Positions 10,986 through 20,580 of a stretch of 54,816 nucleotides of DNA are shown one piece after another. Below the pieces are notes generated by a model. It did no database searches. It saw only the letters and a list, made by a program, of their open reading frames with translations, and was not told the origin of the DNA. Position numbers and translations under genes: made by a program. The DNA comes from Desulfobacter latus (GTDB lineage Bacteria > Desulfobacterota > Desulfobacteria > Desulfobacterales > Desulfobacteraceae), in the NCBI RefSeq assembly GCF_013389365.1, contig NZ_JACADJ010000020.1, forward strand, positions 1 through 54,816. The letters are read 5' to 3'. The stretch's first letter is position 1. Each line of letters starts with the position of its first letter.

Positions 10986-11774
10986 TTATTTAAGTACGCC
11001 TTTAAATTCCGGCTTTCTTTTTTCTAAAAATGCTGATGTGCCTTCTTTTCCATCCGGGCTTGCCACGGTTATGGCAAACGCATCATTTTCAATCAGGCAG
11101 CCGGTTTCAAGGTCACAGTCCAACCCGCCCTGGATGACCTCTTTGGCTGCTCTTAAGGCAACACATCCTTTAGCTGCAATGCGTCTGGCGGTTTCTTTGA
11201 CTTCATCCATAAGAGATTCATGGGGGCACACCTGGTTGACCATACCATATTCCAGGGCTTTGCCGGCAGTAATATTGCTTCCGGTGAAAATCATCTCCTT
11301 GGCCCTGTTTTTTCCCACAACCCTGGAGAGACGCTGGGTCCCGCCAAAACCGGGGATAAGGCCCAGGTTCATTTCAGGTAGTCCAAAGATTGCCTTTTCC
11401 GAAGCATAAATAAAATCACAGGCCAATGCAACTTCACTGCCGCCGCCCAAAGCAAAACCGTTTACTGCAGCAATGGCCGGAAAGGGCAGGGCTTCAATTT
11501 TTGAAAAAATGTTCTGGCCTTTGCGGGAGAAGTATTTTGCCGCCAACATATCCATCCGGGTCAGTTCTGAGATATCCGCACCTGCGACAAAGGCCTTGTC
11601 CCCGGTGCCCGTTAAAATGAGTACCCGGATTTCATCATTGGCCAGAACCTGGTCCAAAGCGAGATCCAGCTCATCAAGCAGTGCGTTGTTCAGCGCATTC
11701 AGGGCTTTGGGGCGATTAAAAGAGATCATGGCTATTGCGCTGTCCATCTCAAGAATAATGTTTTCAAATGACAT
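10986..11774 (-). CDS. Enoyl-CoA hydratase/isomerase (crotonase) family
   Basis: A 262-aa crotonase-fold enzyme, probably hydrating short-chain 2-enoyl-CoA. The oxyanion-hole segments are [10 protein letters not shown] (about 61-70) and [14 protein letters not shown]. Both catalytic glutamates are present (E114 and E134, the latter in [17 protein letters not shown]). I chose the ATG at 11774 because AGGTGG lies five bases upstream. A GTG at 11783 is possible but would overlap that ribosome site. It precedes the phenylacetate-CoA ligase gene in the same direction, pointing to acyl-CoA metabolism, but a specific pathway cannot be fixed. Confidence 0.9.
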   Translation of the reverse strand: MSFENIILEMDSAIAMISFNRPKALNALNNALLDELDLALDQVLANDEIRVLILTGTGDKAFVAGADISELTRMDMLAAKYFSRKGQNIFSKIEALPFPAIAAVNGFALGGGSEVALACDFIYASEKAIFGLPEMNLGLIPGFGGTQRLSRVVGKNRAKEMIFTGSNITAGKALEYGMVNQVCPHESLMDEVKETARRIAAKGCVALRAAKEVIQGGLDCDLETGCLIENDAFAITVASPDGKEGTSAFLEKRKPEFKGVLK

Positions 11775-11824
11775 AAATTCCACCTTTTATTTGATTTTCA
11801 TATGTTGTCATGGGTTCGGGCCGA

Positions 11825-13630
11825 TTATATATGCTTGGGATTTGTGGCATTGATATATTTTTCTATCCCATCGGCAATGGTGTTACAGATGTCGTTGCGG
11901 TAGGAACCGGTCATCAGACGTCTGCATTCGGTTTTGTTGGAAAGAAAGGAGGCCTCAATGAGAATTGCAGGCATCCGTGCCCCAAGCAGTACATAAAATG
12001 GGGCCTGTTTGACACCGAGATCACGGATTTTGCTGTATTTTTTTTTCATACCTGTAATCATGGCTTTATGAACGTCATTGGCAAGACGTGTGGATTCTTC
12101 TATCTTGGCATGCTTCATCAGATCATTAAGGATATAAGCCAGGTCCGAGATATTTTTCTTAGATGTGGCGTTTTCCCTGGCAGCCACAGCGATGGCTTGT
12201 GCATCCGTAGCCAGGTTCAGAATATAGGTTTCAATGCCGGACAGTTTTTTGCTTTTTGCAGCATTGCAGTGCATGGAGATAAACAGGTCGGCCCGCTGGG
12301 TGTTGGCAATGGCGGTCCGTTCTTCCAGGGTCAGTTTCCGGTCGGTTTTCCGGGTAAGCAAAACTTCACAGTTCAAGCGTTTGCGCAGCTTCTCTGCAAG
12401 GGTCATTGCCAGTTTAAGCACAATATCTTTTTCCCAGACCCCTTTGATATATCCGGGTGCGCCGGGATCTTTACCGCCGTGGCCGGGGTCAATGACGATT
12501 TTCCGGACACCTAAAGCCAGCTGACGGGCAATGTCCGACGATTTCAGATTGTCCGTGGTGACCAGGTCCGGCTTTTCACCGGACGGTTTTACTTCAGATG
12601 ACTCTTGACCGGCAATCTGGTCCTTGAATACGGCTTTGGCGTTCTCACCCCACAGATCCATGACGATACGGAAAGGGTCTTTTAAAGAAAAAATTTTATA
12701 GTTCTCAAAATTTTTTATATCCACCACCACCCGGACCGTATGGGGGGCAAACTGGCCGGCACGGGCCTGTTTAAGCAAATCATCATTGATCGGGGTGTGG
12801 TCCGGGACATTGCAGCCAAGTCTTGCCTGGTCAATGTCCACATACAATCTTTGGAACGGGACATTCAAGGCCGGGTCTTTTTTCAAAAGCCTGTGGGTGT
12901 ATTTTCGTTCGCTGTCTGCATTTACCACGACCCTGGTGTACTCCGCGCTGGACCAGAACCTTAAATCCGTAACGGTTGTATCCCCTTTGGGCGGCGCTGG
13001 ATCGGTATCATCCGGGTTGATGACTGTAAGGTCACAATACGCCGAATCCTGTGTATTTTCTTCGATAATATCCGAGGGCGGCTGATATCCCCCTGTGTCG
13101 GCAGCGTCGGCCAGGGCCAGTTTCTGCCTGTGATATTCTGCAATGGCCTCATCATTGCGGGTCAATGCCTTTTGGGATTGTTTTGTTTTTACGTCACTGT
13201 TGTTTGGGTGGGGTCTTAAGGTGTTTGCTGCAGCCAGGGTTCTGGCACGGGCACTGTAGGCGCTTTGGGGATAAAATCGGTTGATACGGGCGATAAGATC
13301 ATCGGCCTGCCGGTTCCAGCCGGCATTGCCGGATCTTTTGGCAAGCTGGAAATAGAGTTCTGCGGCTTTGTATAACCCGGCCGGTGACCAGGAATTCCCG
13401 GGAAAGCTCATGTGAATGGATTTGTATTTTTCAATACAGGCCAACCAGGCAGATACCTTGTTTATATCCACTGCCGACCGTTTCAATTTTTTAAGACAGG
13501 TATCTGCTGCCAAGTACTTCCCTTTGGCCGTATCAGCGGCACAGGTTGTCCCCGTAGTCCAGGCAAACAGACAAAAGCAGGCCAGAAGCGGAATAAAAAT
13601 GGTGAATATGCGATTAAAGCCCGTGTTCAC
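11825..13630 (-). CDS. amiC: N-acetylmuramoyl-L-alanine amidase with AMIN domain
   Basis: A periplasmic zinc amidase that cleaves the amide bond between MurNAc and the peptide during daughter cell separation. Residues 1-31 are a signal peptide. Helical repeats like tetratricopeptides follow (about 35-170), then an AMIN domain (about 220-330, septal targeting) and an Amidase_3 domain (375-595). Zinc ligands H384 (DPGHGG), E400 and H454 (SMHCNA) and catalytic E559 (LIEASFLSN) are all present. The start is GTG at 13630, overlapping the mutS stop as GTGA, so translation is coupled to mutS. The symbol is by analogy; amiB is equally possible. Confidence 0.92.
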   Translation of the reverse strand: MNTGFNRIFTIFIPLLACFCLFAWTTGTTCAADTAKGKYLAADTCLKKLKRSAVDINKVSAWLACIEKYKSIHMSFPGNSWSPAGLYKAAELYFQLAKRSGNAGWNRQADDLIARINRFYPQSAYSARARTLAAANTLRPHPNNSDVKTKQSQKALTRNDEAIAEYHRQKLALADAADTGGYQPPSDIIEENTQDSAYCDLTVINPDDTDPAPPKGDTTVTDLRFWSSAEYTRVVVNADSERKYTHRLLKKDPALNVPFQRLYVDIDQARLGCNVPDHTPINDDLLKQARAGQFAPHTVRVVVDIKNFENYKIFSLKDPFRIVMDLWGENAKAVFKDQIAGQESSEVKPSGEKPDLVTTDNLKSSDIARQLALGVRKIVIDPGHGGKDPGAPGYIKGVWEKDIVLKLAMTLAEKLRKRLNCEVLLTRKTDRKLTLEERTAIANTQRADLFISMHCNAAKSKKLSGIETYILNLATDAQAIAVAARENATSKKNISDLAYILNDLMKHAKIEESTRLANDVHKAMITGMKKKYSKIRDLGVKQAPFYVLLGARMPAILIEASFLSNKTECRRLMTGSYRNDICNTIADGIEKYINATNPKHI

Positions 13631-16287
13631 ACGTCTACCTTAAGCTTTAGTTCATTTAAAAAGTTCAGGGCGTCAAGGGGGGTCATTTGCGCAATATCTA
13701 AGTTGTGCAGCATCCGGCGCAGATCATCGTCCGAGGGGCCGAACAGGTTCATCTGGCCACTGGCGTTTCGTTTTTTTTCCCTTTTTTTCTTTTTGGCCGG
13801 CCGCGTCGACGGCACGGGTGTCATGGGGTGGTGTTCCGCAGATGCCAGAACCGATTTTGCAAGGTCAATGATATCATCGGGAACCCCTGCCAGGCGTGCC
13901 ACCTGGATGCCGTAGCTGCGGTTGGTGCCCCCTTTGACAAGGCTGCGGAGAAACACAATATTGTCGTTAAATTCCTTGACTTCGATATTGTAATTTTTGA
14001 TCCGGGGTTTAATCTCCTCAAGCTGGAGCAATTCATGATAATGGGTGGCAAAGAGGGTTTTTACCCCTTTATCATTCAGGTCATGCAGGTACTCGGCCAC
14101 GGCCCAGGCAATGCTCATGCCGTCGTAGGTGGATGTGCCCCTGCCGATTTCATCAAGGATCACCAGGCTTTTATCCGTGGCATTATTGACAATATTGGCG
14201 GTCTCCTCCATCTCAACCATGAAAGTGCTTTGCCCGGAGGAAAGATTATCCAGTGCCCCCACCCGGGTGAAAATCCGGTCAGTGATGCAGATGGAGGCGC
14301 CGGCTGCCGGCACAAAGGAACCCATCTGGGCCATAAGAACGATTAAGGCCACCTGGCGCAGCACTGTGGATTTGCCGGCCATGTTGGGACCGGTGATCAG
14401 GATCTGCTGACATTGGGTATCGTCCAGAACAATGGAATTGGGCACATACCGTTCGCCCTGGATCAGCTTTTCCACCACCGGATGCCTGCCCTCCTGTATA
14501 TCAATGCGCCGGTCATCATTGATGTCCGGTTTTACATAGGCATTTTCAACGGCAGCCAGGGCAAGTCCTTGAACCACGTCAACGCCGGCAATGAACTGTG
14601 CCATGGTCAGGATATCTTTTGCGCTTTGGGCCACCTTTGCCCTGACCGTACAGAAAATTTCGTATTCCAAGGCGTTTCGGCGCTCCTGAGCGTTGAATAT
14701 GGTATCTTCCACCGCTTTCATGTCCTGGGTAATAAACCGCTCGGCATTGACAAGGGTCTGTTTACGGATATAGTGATCCGGTACCTGGGTCGCCTGGGCC
14801 TTTGATACCTCAATGAAATAACCGAATACTTTATTGTATTTTATTTTAAGGGAAGAAAGCCCGGTATTTTCTTTTTCCTTTTTTTCCGTGTTTGCAATCC
14901 AGGATTTTCCGTCCCGGGTGATGGATAAAAGCTCGTCCAGTTCCGGGCTGTACCCGTCGTTGATCAGGTTGCCTTCGTTAAGTACGTGTACAGCATCTTC
15001 CCGGATGGCTTTACCGATCAATTGGGCCAGATCTTCCAGGCGCCGGACCAGGGCCGGCGCTTCATCCATACCGGCACCGTTAAGAATCGGGCTTTCAAAC
15101 GTTGTGATCTCTTTAAACAGACGCGGCAGAACAGAAAGAGAGTTTTTAAGGGAAAGCATGTCCCGGGCATTGCCCTGGCCCATGGATATACGGGAGCCTA
15201 ACCGCTCAAGATCGTATATGGATTTAAGAAGATCGCCAAGTGTCTGAAGGGTGCCCGGTGCGCCAATGAGTTCTTCTATGGCATGAAGGCGCTGGTGTAT
15301 CAGCTCTTTGTCGATTAAAGGATATCTGATCCACTGTTTAATCAGCCTGCCGCCCATGGCCGTGACGGTTTTGTCCAGAATATGGATCAAAGAACCTTTG
15401 GGGGTCTGGGTCTGGATATTGGTCAGCAGTTCAAGATTTTTGCAGGATCTGTCGTCAATGACCATGAAATCATTGAGATTATATGGAATGACTTTATAAA
15501 TATGGCTGGTGTCCGACAATTGGGTATCCCGGACATAGGAGATGGCGGCGCCTGCTGCAGATATACAGGCCGGCATACGTTCAACGCCGAATCCTTCAAG
15601 GCTGCGGGTGGCAAATTGTTCCGTCAGAAGCTGCCGGGCATTATCCGTGCGGAACGTAGAATTGTCCAGATATGTGATTTCAACGTGGGAAAAAGACTTT
15701 CTGATGGCCGCCATGGCCGGATCAGACTTGAAACTCTCCGGTAACAGCACTTCTTTCGGAGAGAGCTTTAAGGCCTCGTCTAAAAGGACGTGTGGGATAG
15801 CACCACCTGAGGTGCGTTTTATCTGACAGGTGGTAAAGCTGCCCGTGGAGATGTCTATGCAGGCGAGACCGGAATACTCGGACGTTTTGGCGATTGCCAC
15901 CAAAAAGTTGTTGGTTCCCCGGTCCAGAAGGGAGTCGTTAAGTACCATTCCCGGGGTAATGACCCGGATAATTTCCCGTTTGACAAGACCTTTGGTCTGG
16001 GACGGGTCCCCAACCTGTTCACACACTGCAACTTTGCAGCCTTTTTCAATGAGTTTGGAAATATAAAGATCGGCTGATTTATAAGGCACACCGCACATGG
16101 GAATGGGGTCCGGGTCGTTTTTATTCCGGGAGGTCAGTGCAATTTCAAGGATGCCGGCAGCCTTGACGGCATCCTCAAGAAACATTTCATAAAAGTCCCC
16201 CATCCGGTAAAAAAGTATGGCGTCCTGACAGGTTTCTTTGATGGTCAGATATTGTGCCATCATGGGTGTTTGTTTCTTTTTGACCAT
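13627..16287 (-). CDS. mutS: DNA mismatch repair protein MutS
   Basis: Recognises mismatched bases and recruits MutL. The 886-aa length is that of MutS1. The mismatch-reading FYE motif is in LFYRMGDFYEMF near the N-terminus. The ATPase domain has Walker A in ITGPNMAGKST (about 620-630), Walker B in LVILDEIGRGTSTYDG and the conserved FATHYHEL histidines. The C-terminal tail with KKKKREKKR, followed by a short helix, matches the usual dimerisation end. The ATG at 16287 is the best start. The gene is coupled by a 4-base overlap to the amidase. lapA lies 28 bases upstream on the same strand. Confidence 0.97.
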   Translation of the reverse strand: MVKKKQTPMMAQYLTIKETCQDAILFYRMGDFYEMFLEDAVKAAGILEIALTSRNKNDPDPIPMCGVPYKSADLYISKLIEKGCKVAVCEQVGDPSQTKGLVKREIIRVITPGMVLNDSLLDRGTNNFLVAIAKTSEYSGLACIDISTGSFTTCQIKRTSGGAIPHVLLDEALKLSPKEVLLPESFKSDPAMAAIRKSFSHVEITYLDNSTFRTDNARQLLTEQFATRSLEGFGVERMPACISAAGAAISYVRDTQLSDTSHIYKVIPYNLNDFMVIDDRSCKNLELLTNIQTQTPKGSLIHILDKTVTAMGGRLIKQWIRYPLIDKELIHQRLHAIEELIGAPGTLQTLGDLLKSIYDLERLGSRISMGQGNARDMLSLKNSLSVLPRLFKEITTFESPILNGAGMDEAPALVRRLEDLAQLIGKAIREDAVHVLNEGNLINDGYSPELDELLSITRDGKSWIANTEKKEKENTGLSSLKIKYNKVFGYFIEVSKAQATQVPDHYIRKQTLVNAERFITQDMKAVEDTIFNAQERRNALEYEIFCTVRAKVAQSAKDILTMAQFIAGVDVVQGLALAAVENAYVKPDINDDRRIDIQEGRHPVVEKLIQGERYVPNSIVLDDTQCQQILITGPNMAGKSTVLRQVALIVLMAQMGSFVPAAGASICITDRIFTRVGALDNLSSGQSTFMVEMEETANIVNNATDKSLVILDEIGRGTSTYDGMSIAWAVAEYLHDLNDKGVKTLFATHYHELLQLEEIKPRIKNYNIEVKEFNDNIVFLRSLVKGGTNRSYGIQVARLAGVPDDIIDLAKSVLASAEHHPMTPVPSTRPAKKKKREKKRNASGQMNLFGPSDDDLRRMLHNLDIAQMTPLDALNFLNELKLKVDV

Positions 16288-16315
16288 GGATGTTCAAAGG
16301 GGGGGGTATAAAATT

Positions 16316-16726
16316 TCAGGCCTTTTTCTTTTCCTCGGTTACAGCCTGTTCTTGATTTTGATCTTTGCGGGCTTCTTCTTCCAAATGTTTTTTAATGTAA
16401 GGATCGTGAATAAATATATCAAGGCGTGTCTGAAGAGAATTGATTTCTCCTTTCATGCTTTCAATCCGTTCGTCTCTTGTTCTGACCTGGCGTTTCAGAC
16501 GAACGGACGTAATAAGTCCGCGAATTCCTGTGATCAAAAGGCCCAGGACCAGGCAGAGTACCCAATAGGCCCAATTGGGAAGGTTCATGACCGTGTAGTT
16601 CAAAGACCCTACCTTAAAGTCAATGAGGAGCGCCGTACTTGCCAGAAAATATTCCTGATTCTGAATGCCGAAAACAACCAGAAGCACCAGGAAAAGTATG
16701 AATAATATAATTTTAAAAGTTTTCAT
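16316..16726 (-). CDS. lapA: LapA (DUF1049) family inner-membrane protein
   Basis: A 136-aa protein with two transmembrane segments (about 4-22 and 51-74), followed by a cytoplasmic coiled coil (VRTRDERIESMKGEINSLQTRLD) and a charged tail. This layout matches LapA, which in enterobacteria assembles with LapB to control lipopolysaccharide synthesis. No LapB-like TPR gene lies next to it here. It is 28 bases ahead of mutS in the same direction, with a preceding gap of 135 bases that may carry its promoter. The family call rests on topology and length as well as the FGIQN pattern. Confidence 0.75.
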   Translation of the reverse strand: MKTFKIILFILFLVLLVVFGIQNQEYFLASTALLIDFKVGSLNYTVMNLPNWAYWVLCLVLGLLITGIRGLITSVRLKRQVRTRDERIESMKGEINSLQTRLDIFIHDPYIKKHLEEEARKDQNQEQAVTEEKKKA

Positions 16727-16861
16727 TCATTTTCTCCGTTATAGATTTTGAGTGTATCCATAAATTGATGGTGACTATAGATCAAAAATCCTTATTTATC
16801 AATTTTTCTTTTGGTTTGCAACGGCTTGAACAGTGACAAGACATTCGGATGCCACATACCG

Positions 16862-17521
16862 CTAATTTTGTGGCATATCCGGATACAAGAGATTCACCTT
16901 GGGGACTTCATTTTTTTCAAGGTCAATGACGGCCCCTGATCCTGGTCCTGTTATGGCGCAGTTAACCACGGTACTTTGATGCAGGGGTTTACGCCCAAAA
17001 TCTTCATGGATATGCCCGCAAAGCACAAGCGCAGGCGCTGCGGCCTTGATAAACCGGGCCAGATTCCGGCTGCCGGCATGAATTTTTTTGCCTATGCGGT
17101 CACACGCCCCCTTTGGCGGCGTATGGACCACCATTACCGTATCCGGTTCCATGGGGCAGGGAAGGGCGGCAAGCCGTTTTTTTTCATTCAGGCCAATCCT
17201 GTTGGCAAAAGGTAACGGCAAGGTGCCTGAGGTCCCCACAAAAGAAAATCCTTTGACCTGAAGCGGACTTTGCGTTATCAGCGTGATGTTGGCTGCTTTT
17301 TTAATCCGGGGTTCAATACGTTTTAAATCCGTATTTCCCCGGATCGCCAGAACAGGAACCGGCAAACTGTCAAGCTGGGAAAGAACGGTAGACCAGTTGA
17401 AAAAACAGGTCATGTCTCCGGGGACAACCATCAACTCGGGCTGGTACTGGTCTATAATCCTGTAAATGGATTCCATATGTTCGGGTTTACCATGAATGTC
17501 TGCAACTGCATATATACGCAT
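16862..17521 (-). CDS. Metallophosphoesterase (YfcE/MJ0936-like)
   Basis: A 219-aa calcineurin-like phosphoesterase. The metal-binding blocks are ADIHG (residues 7-11), VPGDMT, IRGNTD, a histidine in VVHTPPKG and CGHIHEDFG. Together these make the binuclear metal site. Members hydrolyse phosphodiesters or nucleotides, and the substrate here is unknown. I chose ATG at 17521 because GGAG lies six bases upstream. An in-frame TTG at 17533 would overlap that site. The gene is read away from the repeat-rich region 17.5-17.9 kb. Confidence 0.85.
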   Translation of the reverse strand: MRIYAVADIHGKPEHMESIYRIIDQYQPELMVVPGDMTCFFNWSTVLSQLDSLPVPVLAIRGNTDLKRIEPRIKKAANITLITQSPLQVKGFSFVGTSGTLPLPFANRIGLNEKKRLAALPCPMEPDTVMVVHTPPKGACDRIGKKIHAGSRNLARFIKAAAPALVLCGHIHEDFGRKPLHQSTVVNCAITGPGSGAVIDLEKNEVPKVNLLYPDMPQN

Positions 17522-17610
17522 TGAACGCTCCAAAAATTTATATATATATGGGGCTGTAACTCGATAGTATAGGAACTTCGGGATTGGTCATAACATCGGC
17601 CACAGCGTAG

Positions 17611-17637
17611 GTTGGGTTGAACGAAGTGAAACCCAAC
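17611..17637. repeat. GTTGGGTT / AACCCAAC inverted repeat
   Basis: A perfect 8-bp inverted repeat with GAACGAAGTGA in the loop. The same arms recur at 40006-40030, so this is a dispersed small palindrome in this genome. Confidence 0.75.
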
Positions 17638-17653
17638 AACTTATCTTCCAGCA

Positions 17654-17688
17654 CCCAGTACCCAGTACCCAGTACCCAACACCCAACA
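17654..17688. repeat. Heptanucleotide array CCCAGTA x3 then CCCAACA x2
   Basis: Five tandem 7-base units, the first three CCCAGTA and the last two CCCAACA, preceded by CAGCA. The complement of 54544-54565 contains a sister array of CCCAGCA units directly upstream of the four-helix-bundle gene. Confidence 0.85.
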
Positions 17689-17836
17689 GCCCGCCCAAAT
17701 GGCACTAATTTAATGATCGAGTGTAAGTAAAAATAAAGTATGCTGTTAAACCTTATATTTGATTTTGCCGATATTCACAACCTTTGTAAGTAAACTTGAA
17801 TTGGATATATTTACAAAGCGGCTGGAGTTTAGTATC

Positions 17837-17871
17837 TCTTGATGATCAAGTATATCACTTGATGATCGAGT
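17837..17871. promoter_or_regulatory. Two copies of a 15-bp dyad upstream of the SUMF1 gene
   Basis: TCTTGATGATCAAGT (17837-17851) and ACTTGATGATCGAGT (17857-17871) fit ACTYGANNATCRAGT. They are offset by 20 bp, about two helical turns, and end 42 bases before the start codon at 17914. An additional half site, ATCAAGT, follows at once. Dyad symmetry, helical phasing and promoter position suggest an operator, but no regulator is identified. Confidence 0.5.
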
Positions 17872-17913
17872 ATCAAGTATCTAATTAATTCATTTAATAT
17901 TCAAGGAGGCGTC

Positions 17914-18702
17914 ATGAGTCAATTGTATCAAAAGCATATCATATTAATATTGTTTTGCTTTGCTATTATTTTTACGGGGTGTGGCAAACAGCCCAAAGAC
18001 GAAGAAATCACCAACGATATTGGTATGAAATTCCATCTGGTCCAGCCGGGCAAATTCATAATGGGATCTGCAGATAATGAAAAAGACAGGGATTCTGATG
18101 AACTACAGCATGAGGTTGAGATCAGTAAAGCCTTTTATATGGGGGTAACTGAGGTGACACAAGCCCAGTTTGAACAGGTCATGGGTACGAATCCATCCCA
18201 TTGGAAGGGGGATACCCTTCCGGTGGAACGGGTGACCTGGGATGAAGCCCAAGACTTTTGCAAAAAATTATCTGAAAAAGACCCAAACATGACTTATCGT
18301 CTGCCCACAGAGGCTGAATGGGAATATGCCTGTCGGGCAGGGACAGACACCTGGTGTTACTGGGGTAATGATCTGGATGACACCATGGTCGACCAATATG
18401 CTTTATATAAAAAGAACAGCGGCCTTCAGACCAATGAAGTGGGGCGGAAAAAGTCTAACCCCTGGGGCCTTTATGATATGAGCGGCAATGTCTGGGAATG
18501 GTGTTCCGACTGGAAAGGCGATTATCCCGCAGAAAAAACAATTGACCCCGCAGGTACGCCTTCCGGCTCGCGCCGGGTGGTCCGGGGCGGTAGCTGGCTC
18601 AGCTTGGCCAGGGACTGTCGCTCGGCCAATCGAAACGACTATTCACCCGACGATCGGAACAGCAACGTTGGCTTCCGGCTTGTCTTGGTTCCAGGTCAAT
18701 AA
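17914..18702 (+). CDS. SUMF1/FGE-domain lipoprotein
   Basis: A 262-aa protein with a lipoprotein signal (hydrophobic 9-23, lipobox FTGC) and a formylglycine-generating-enzyme-like domain (about 37-259). Family blocks are seen in order: FIMGS, VTEVTQAQFEQVMG, PVERVTWDEAQDFCKKL, YRLPTEAEWEYACRAGT, NPWGLYDMSGNVWEW, RVVRGGSW and CRSANR..GFR. True FGEs oxidise a sulfatase cysteine. Many bacterial lipoproteins of this fold lack known activity and serve as periplasmic binding or signalling modules. The ATG has AAGGAGG upstream. It is monocistronic and preceded by tandem dyad motifs. Confidence 0.88.
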   Translation: MSQLYQKHIILILFCFAIIFTGCGKQPKDEEITNDIGMKFHLVQPGKFIMGSADNEKDRDSDELQHEVEISKAFYMGVTEVTQAQFEQVMGTNPSHWKGDTLPVERVTWDEAQDFCKKLSEKDPNMTYRLPTEAEWEYACRAGTDTWCYWGNDLDDTMVDQYALYKKNSGLQTNEVGRKKSNPWGLYDMSGNVWEWCSDWKGDYPAEKTIDPAGTPSGSRRVVRGGSWLSLARDCRSANRNDYSPDDRNSNVGFRLVLVPGQ

Positions 18703-18801
18703 GGCGTCGAGTCGGGCAAGTTACGGAAACGGCGGCTGCACCGCTGTGTCGGAAGCAGGCCCGCACTCGCCTGATTGATCGGCTGTTATTTTTTCAACCC
18801 G

Positions 18802-18854
18802 GGAGCGCAGGTGTCCCGCCTGCATCGTTACTGCGGACGGGACGTCTGCGCTCC
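18802..18854. repeat. GC-rich inverted repeat between convergent genes
   Basis: GGAGCGCAG..GTCCCGCC (from 18802) and GGACGGGAC..CTGCGCTCC (to 18854) form a ~20-bp stem with few mismatches. It lies between the 3' ends of the SUMF1 gene and murJ, so it may act as a bidirectional terminator. The composition is also like dispersed REP-type palindromes. Confidence 0.65.
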
Positions 18855-18880
18855 TGGATATAGAAACATGGGCAGGATAT

Positions 18881-20464
18881 TTAAGGCCTGTTCCTAAGCA
18901 AACCGGTCTTTGCCGTCACCTTGGCATAAAGTGAGTTGATCTCGCTGATTTTAAAAATTTTTCCAATGCCTGCCAGAATGATCAAAAATAACGTACCGAC
19001 AATCATACAAATAAATACATGGGCGAAAAAACCGGAGATTGGTATTAAATCGACGGTTCCGGCATATACCGCTTTTAAAATCAGCCATACCACGATACTG
19101 ACCAGTACCATTACACCCAAAAAAGTGTAAACCTCTGATCGTCCGGCGTTTTTTGTTTTTCTGCTCCAGGCCTCAAATAAAGCCCCTGTGGTAATGATCA
19201 CGGACAAAGACAGCCCCAAAGCCACGCCTTTAATTCCCATGGCGGTCATTGCAACGTAAAGCAGCGGTAAGCTTAACGCCACGCATACAGATGAAAAAAT
19301 AGCTGGAAACAGTGTGTTTTGAACAGCAAAGAATCCCCGGGAAACAATGGTCTGGGCGGAAAATGCAAAGGCCCCTGCCATAAAATACGGCAGCACCCCT
19401 GATGTCAGGGCTGCATCCTGAGCGTCAAATGCCCCGCGCTGGAATAGAATGGCCACAATCTCTTTATTGAGAATCATAAAGACAACTGAAAAGGGCATCA
19501 CAATAAATATATATTTCAGCGTTTGGTTGATAATGGTGTTTAGGCCGTAAAGATCTTTTTTTGCAGCAATTTTTGCCATAAACGGATAGGATGCCACACC
19601 AACGGCATTGCCGAAAAGCCCTACCAGTATAAACATGATGCGAAGGGCGTAATTCATGGCTGAAATGCTCCCCTCGCTTAAAAATGAGCCAAAAAATTTC
19701 ATCAGGATTTCCGTGGAAAAGGTCATGGTCAATCCAAGCATCAGGGGGAATGTTAAAAATATATATTTTATCACATCAGGATGCCTGAAATTAAAGCTTG
19801 GCATATAGATCAGCCCGACCTTTTTAGCCCCAAACAATTGAAGCAGGAAACTGCCGAAGAAGGCGCCGGCAAGCACACCCCAGGCAAATCCTTCCATACC
19901 CAGAACCGGATACAGAAGTATCCCGCCCGCAATGATGCCGGTGTTGTAAATCAATGGGGCAAGGGCCGGGAAAACAAAGCGCTCCTTTGAATACTGTACG
20001 GCATTGAACAGTCCCCCGGCAAAAAAGAAAAATTGGGCCGGGATAATGATTCGGGTCATGCGTACGGCAAGATCAAAGGCCGAGCCGTTTCTAAGCCCGG
20101 GGGCAAGAACTGAAATCAGCTCAGGCGCAAAAAATATGGAAAGGCAGATAAAAATAAAAAGACATGCGCCAAAGCAGTTCAGGATAACGGAAAAAACCCG
20201 GTATCCTTCCTGTTCATTGTTTTTAACAAGATACCGGGTAAAGATGGGAATAAACGTAATGGACAAAAAACCTGACGCCACCACATGATTTAAAATTTCA
20301 GGAATCACAAACGCCACCTGGTAAGCATCAACGCCGGCACTTGCACCGCCCATCCAGGCAATGGCGGTTTCTCGCACAAGACCGATGATCCTGCTGGCAA
20401 AGACCGATGCCATCATGATAAACGAGGCAAATCCGATTTTTTTAAAGGTAGAGGTTTGTGTCAT
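18881..20464 (-). CDS. murJ: Lipid II flippase MurJ (MviN family)
   Basis: A polytopic inner-membrane protein of the MOP superfamily that moves lipid II to the periplasmic face for peptidoglycan synthesis. At 527 aa with about 14 hydrophobic segments it fits the family. The N-terminus shows the characteristic ASRIIGLVRETAIAWMGG. The N-terminal half keeps FIPIFTRYL. I prefer ATG at 20464 (MTQTSTFKKIGF...). A TTG at 20506 would add 14 unlikely residues. It is convergent with the SUMF1 gene and divergent from the 20.6-kb gene. Confidence 0.92.
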   Translation of the reverse strand: MTQTSTFKKIGFASFIMMASVFASRIIGLVRETAIAWMGGASAGVDAYQVAFVIPEILNHVVASGFLSITFIPIFTRYLVKNNEQEGYRVFSVILNCFGACLFIFICLSIFFAPELISVLAPGLRNGSAFDLAVRMTRIIIPAQFFFFAGGLFNAVQYSKERFVFPALAPLIYNTGIIAGGILLYPVLGMEGFAWGVLAGAFFGSFLLQLFGAKKVGLIYMPSFNFRHPDVIKYIFLTFPLMLGLTMTFSTEILMKFFGSFLSEGSISAMNYALRIMFILVGLFGNAVGVASYPFMAKIAAKKDLYGLNTIINQTLKYIFIVMPFSVVFMILNKEIVAILFQRGAFDAQDAALTSGVLPYFMAGAFAFSAQTIVSRGFFAVQNTLFPAIFSSVCVALSLPLLYVAMTAMGIKGVALGLSLSVIITTGALFEAWSRKTKNAGRSEVYTFLGVMVLVSIVVWLILKAVYAGTVDLIPISGFFAHVFICMIVGTLFLIILAGIGKIFKISEINSLYAKVTAKTGLLRNRP

Positions 20465-20580
20465 AGTTTGAAATCCGATGCAGGCTTTATCATAAAACGT
20501 GCCCAAGTAAAGCGAGTAAATAGTTTGACCTGATATGCAGCCTGCATATACAATAAATTGTATAAAGAAGATAGCGCTAA

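Larger units (their letters stand above)
17522..17836. other. Gene-free, repeat-rich interval between divergent genes
   Basis: No coding frame with a ribosome site is seen. The interval holds the GTTGGGTT inverted repeat, the CCCAGTA heptamer array, a lone half copy of the dyad motif (AATGATCGAGT, 17712-17722) and AT-rich sequence likely to carry the promoters of the two divergent genes. Confidence 0.6.

Noticed and set aside
11810-12514. 234-codon plus-strand frame opposite the amidase
   Set aside because: Antisense shadow of the Amidase_3 domain, no motifs.
17654-17688. CRISPR-like short repeat array
   Set aside because: Units are 7 bases without spacers. This is a simple tandem repeat. 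No cas genes in the window.
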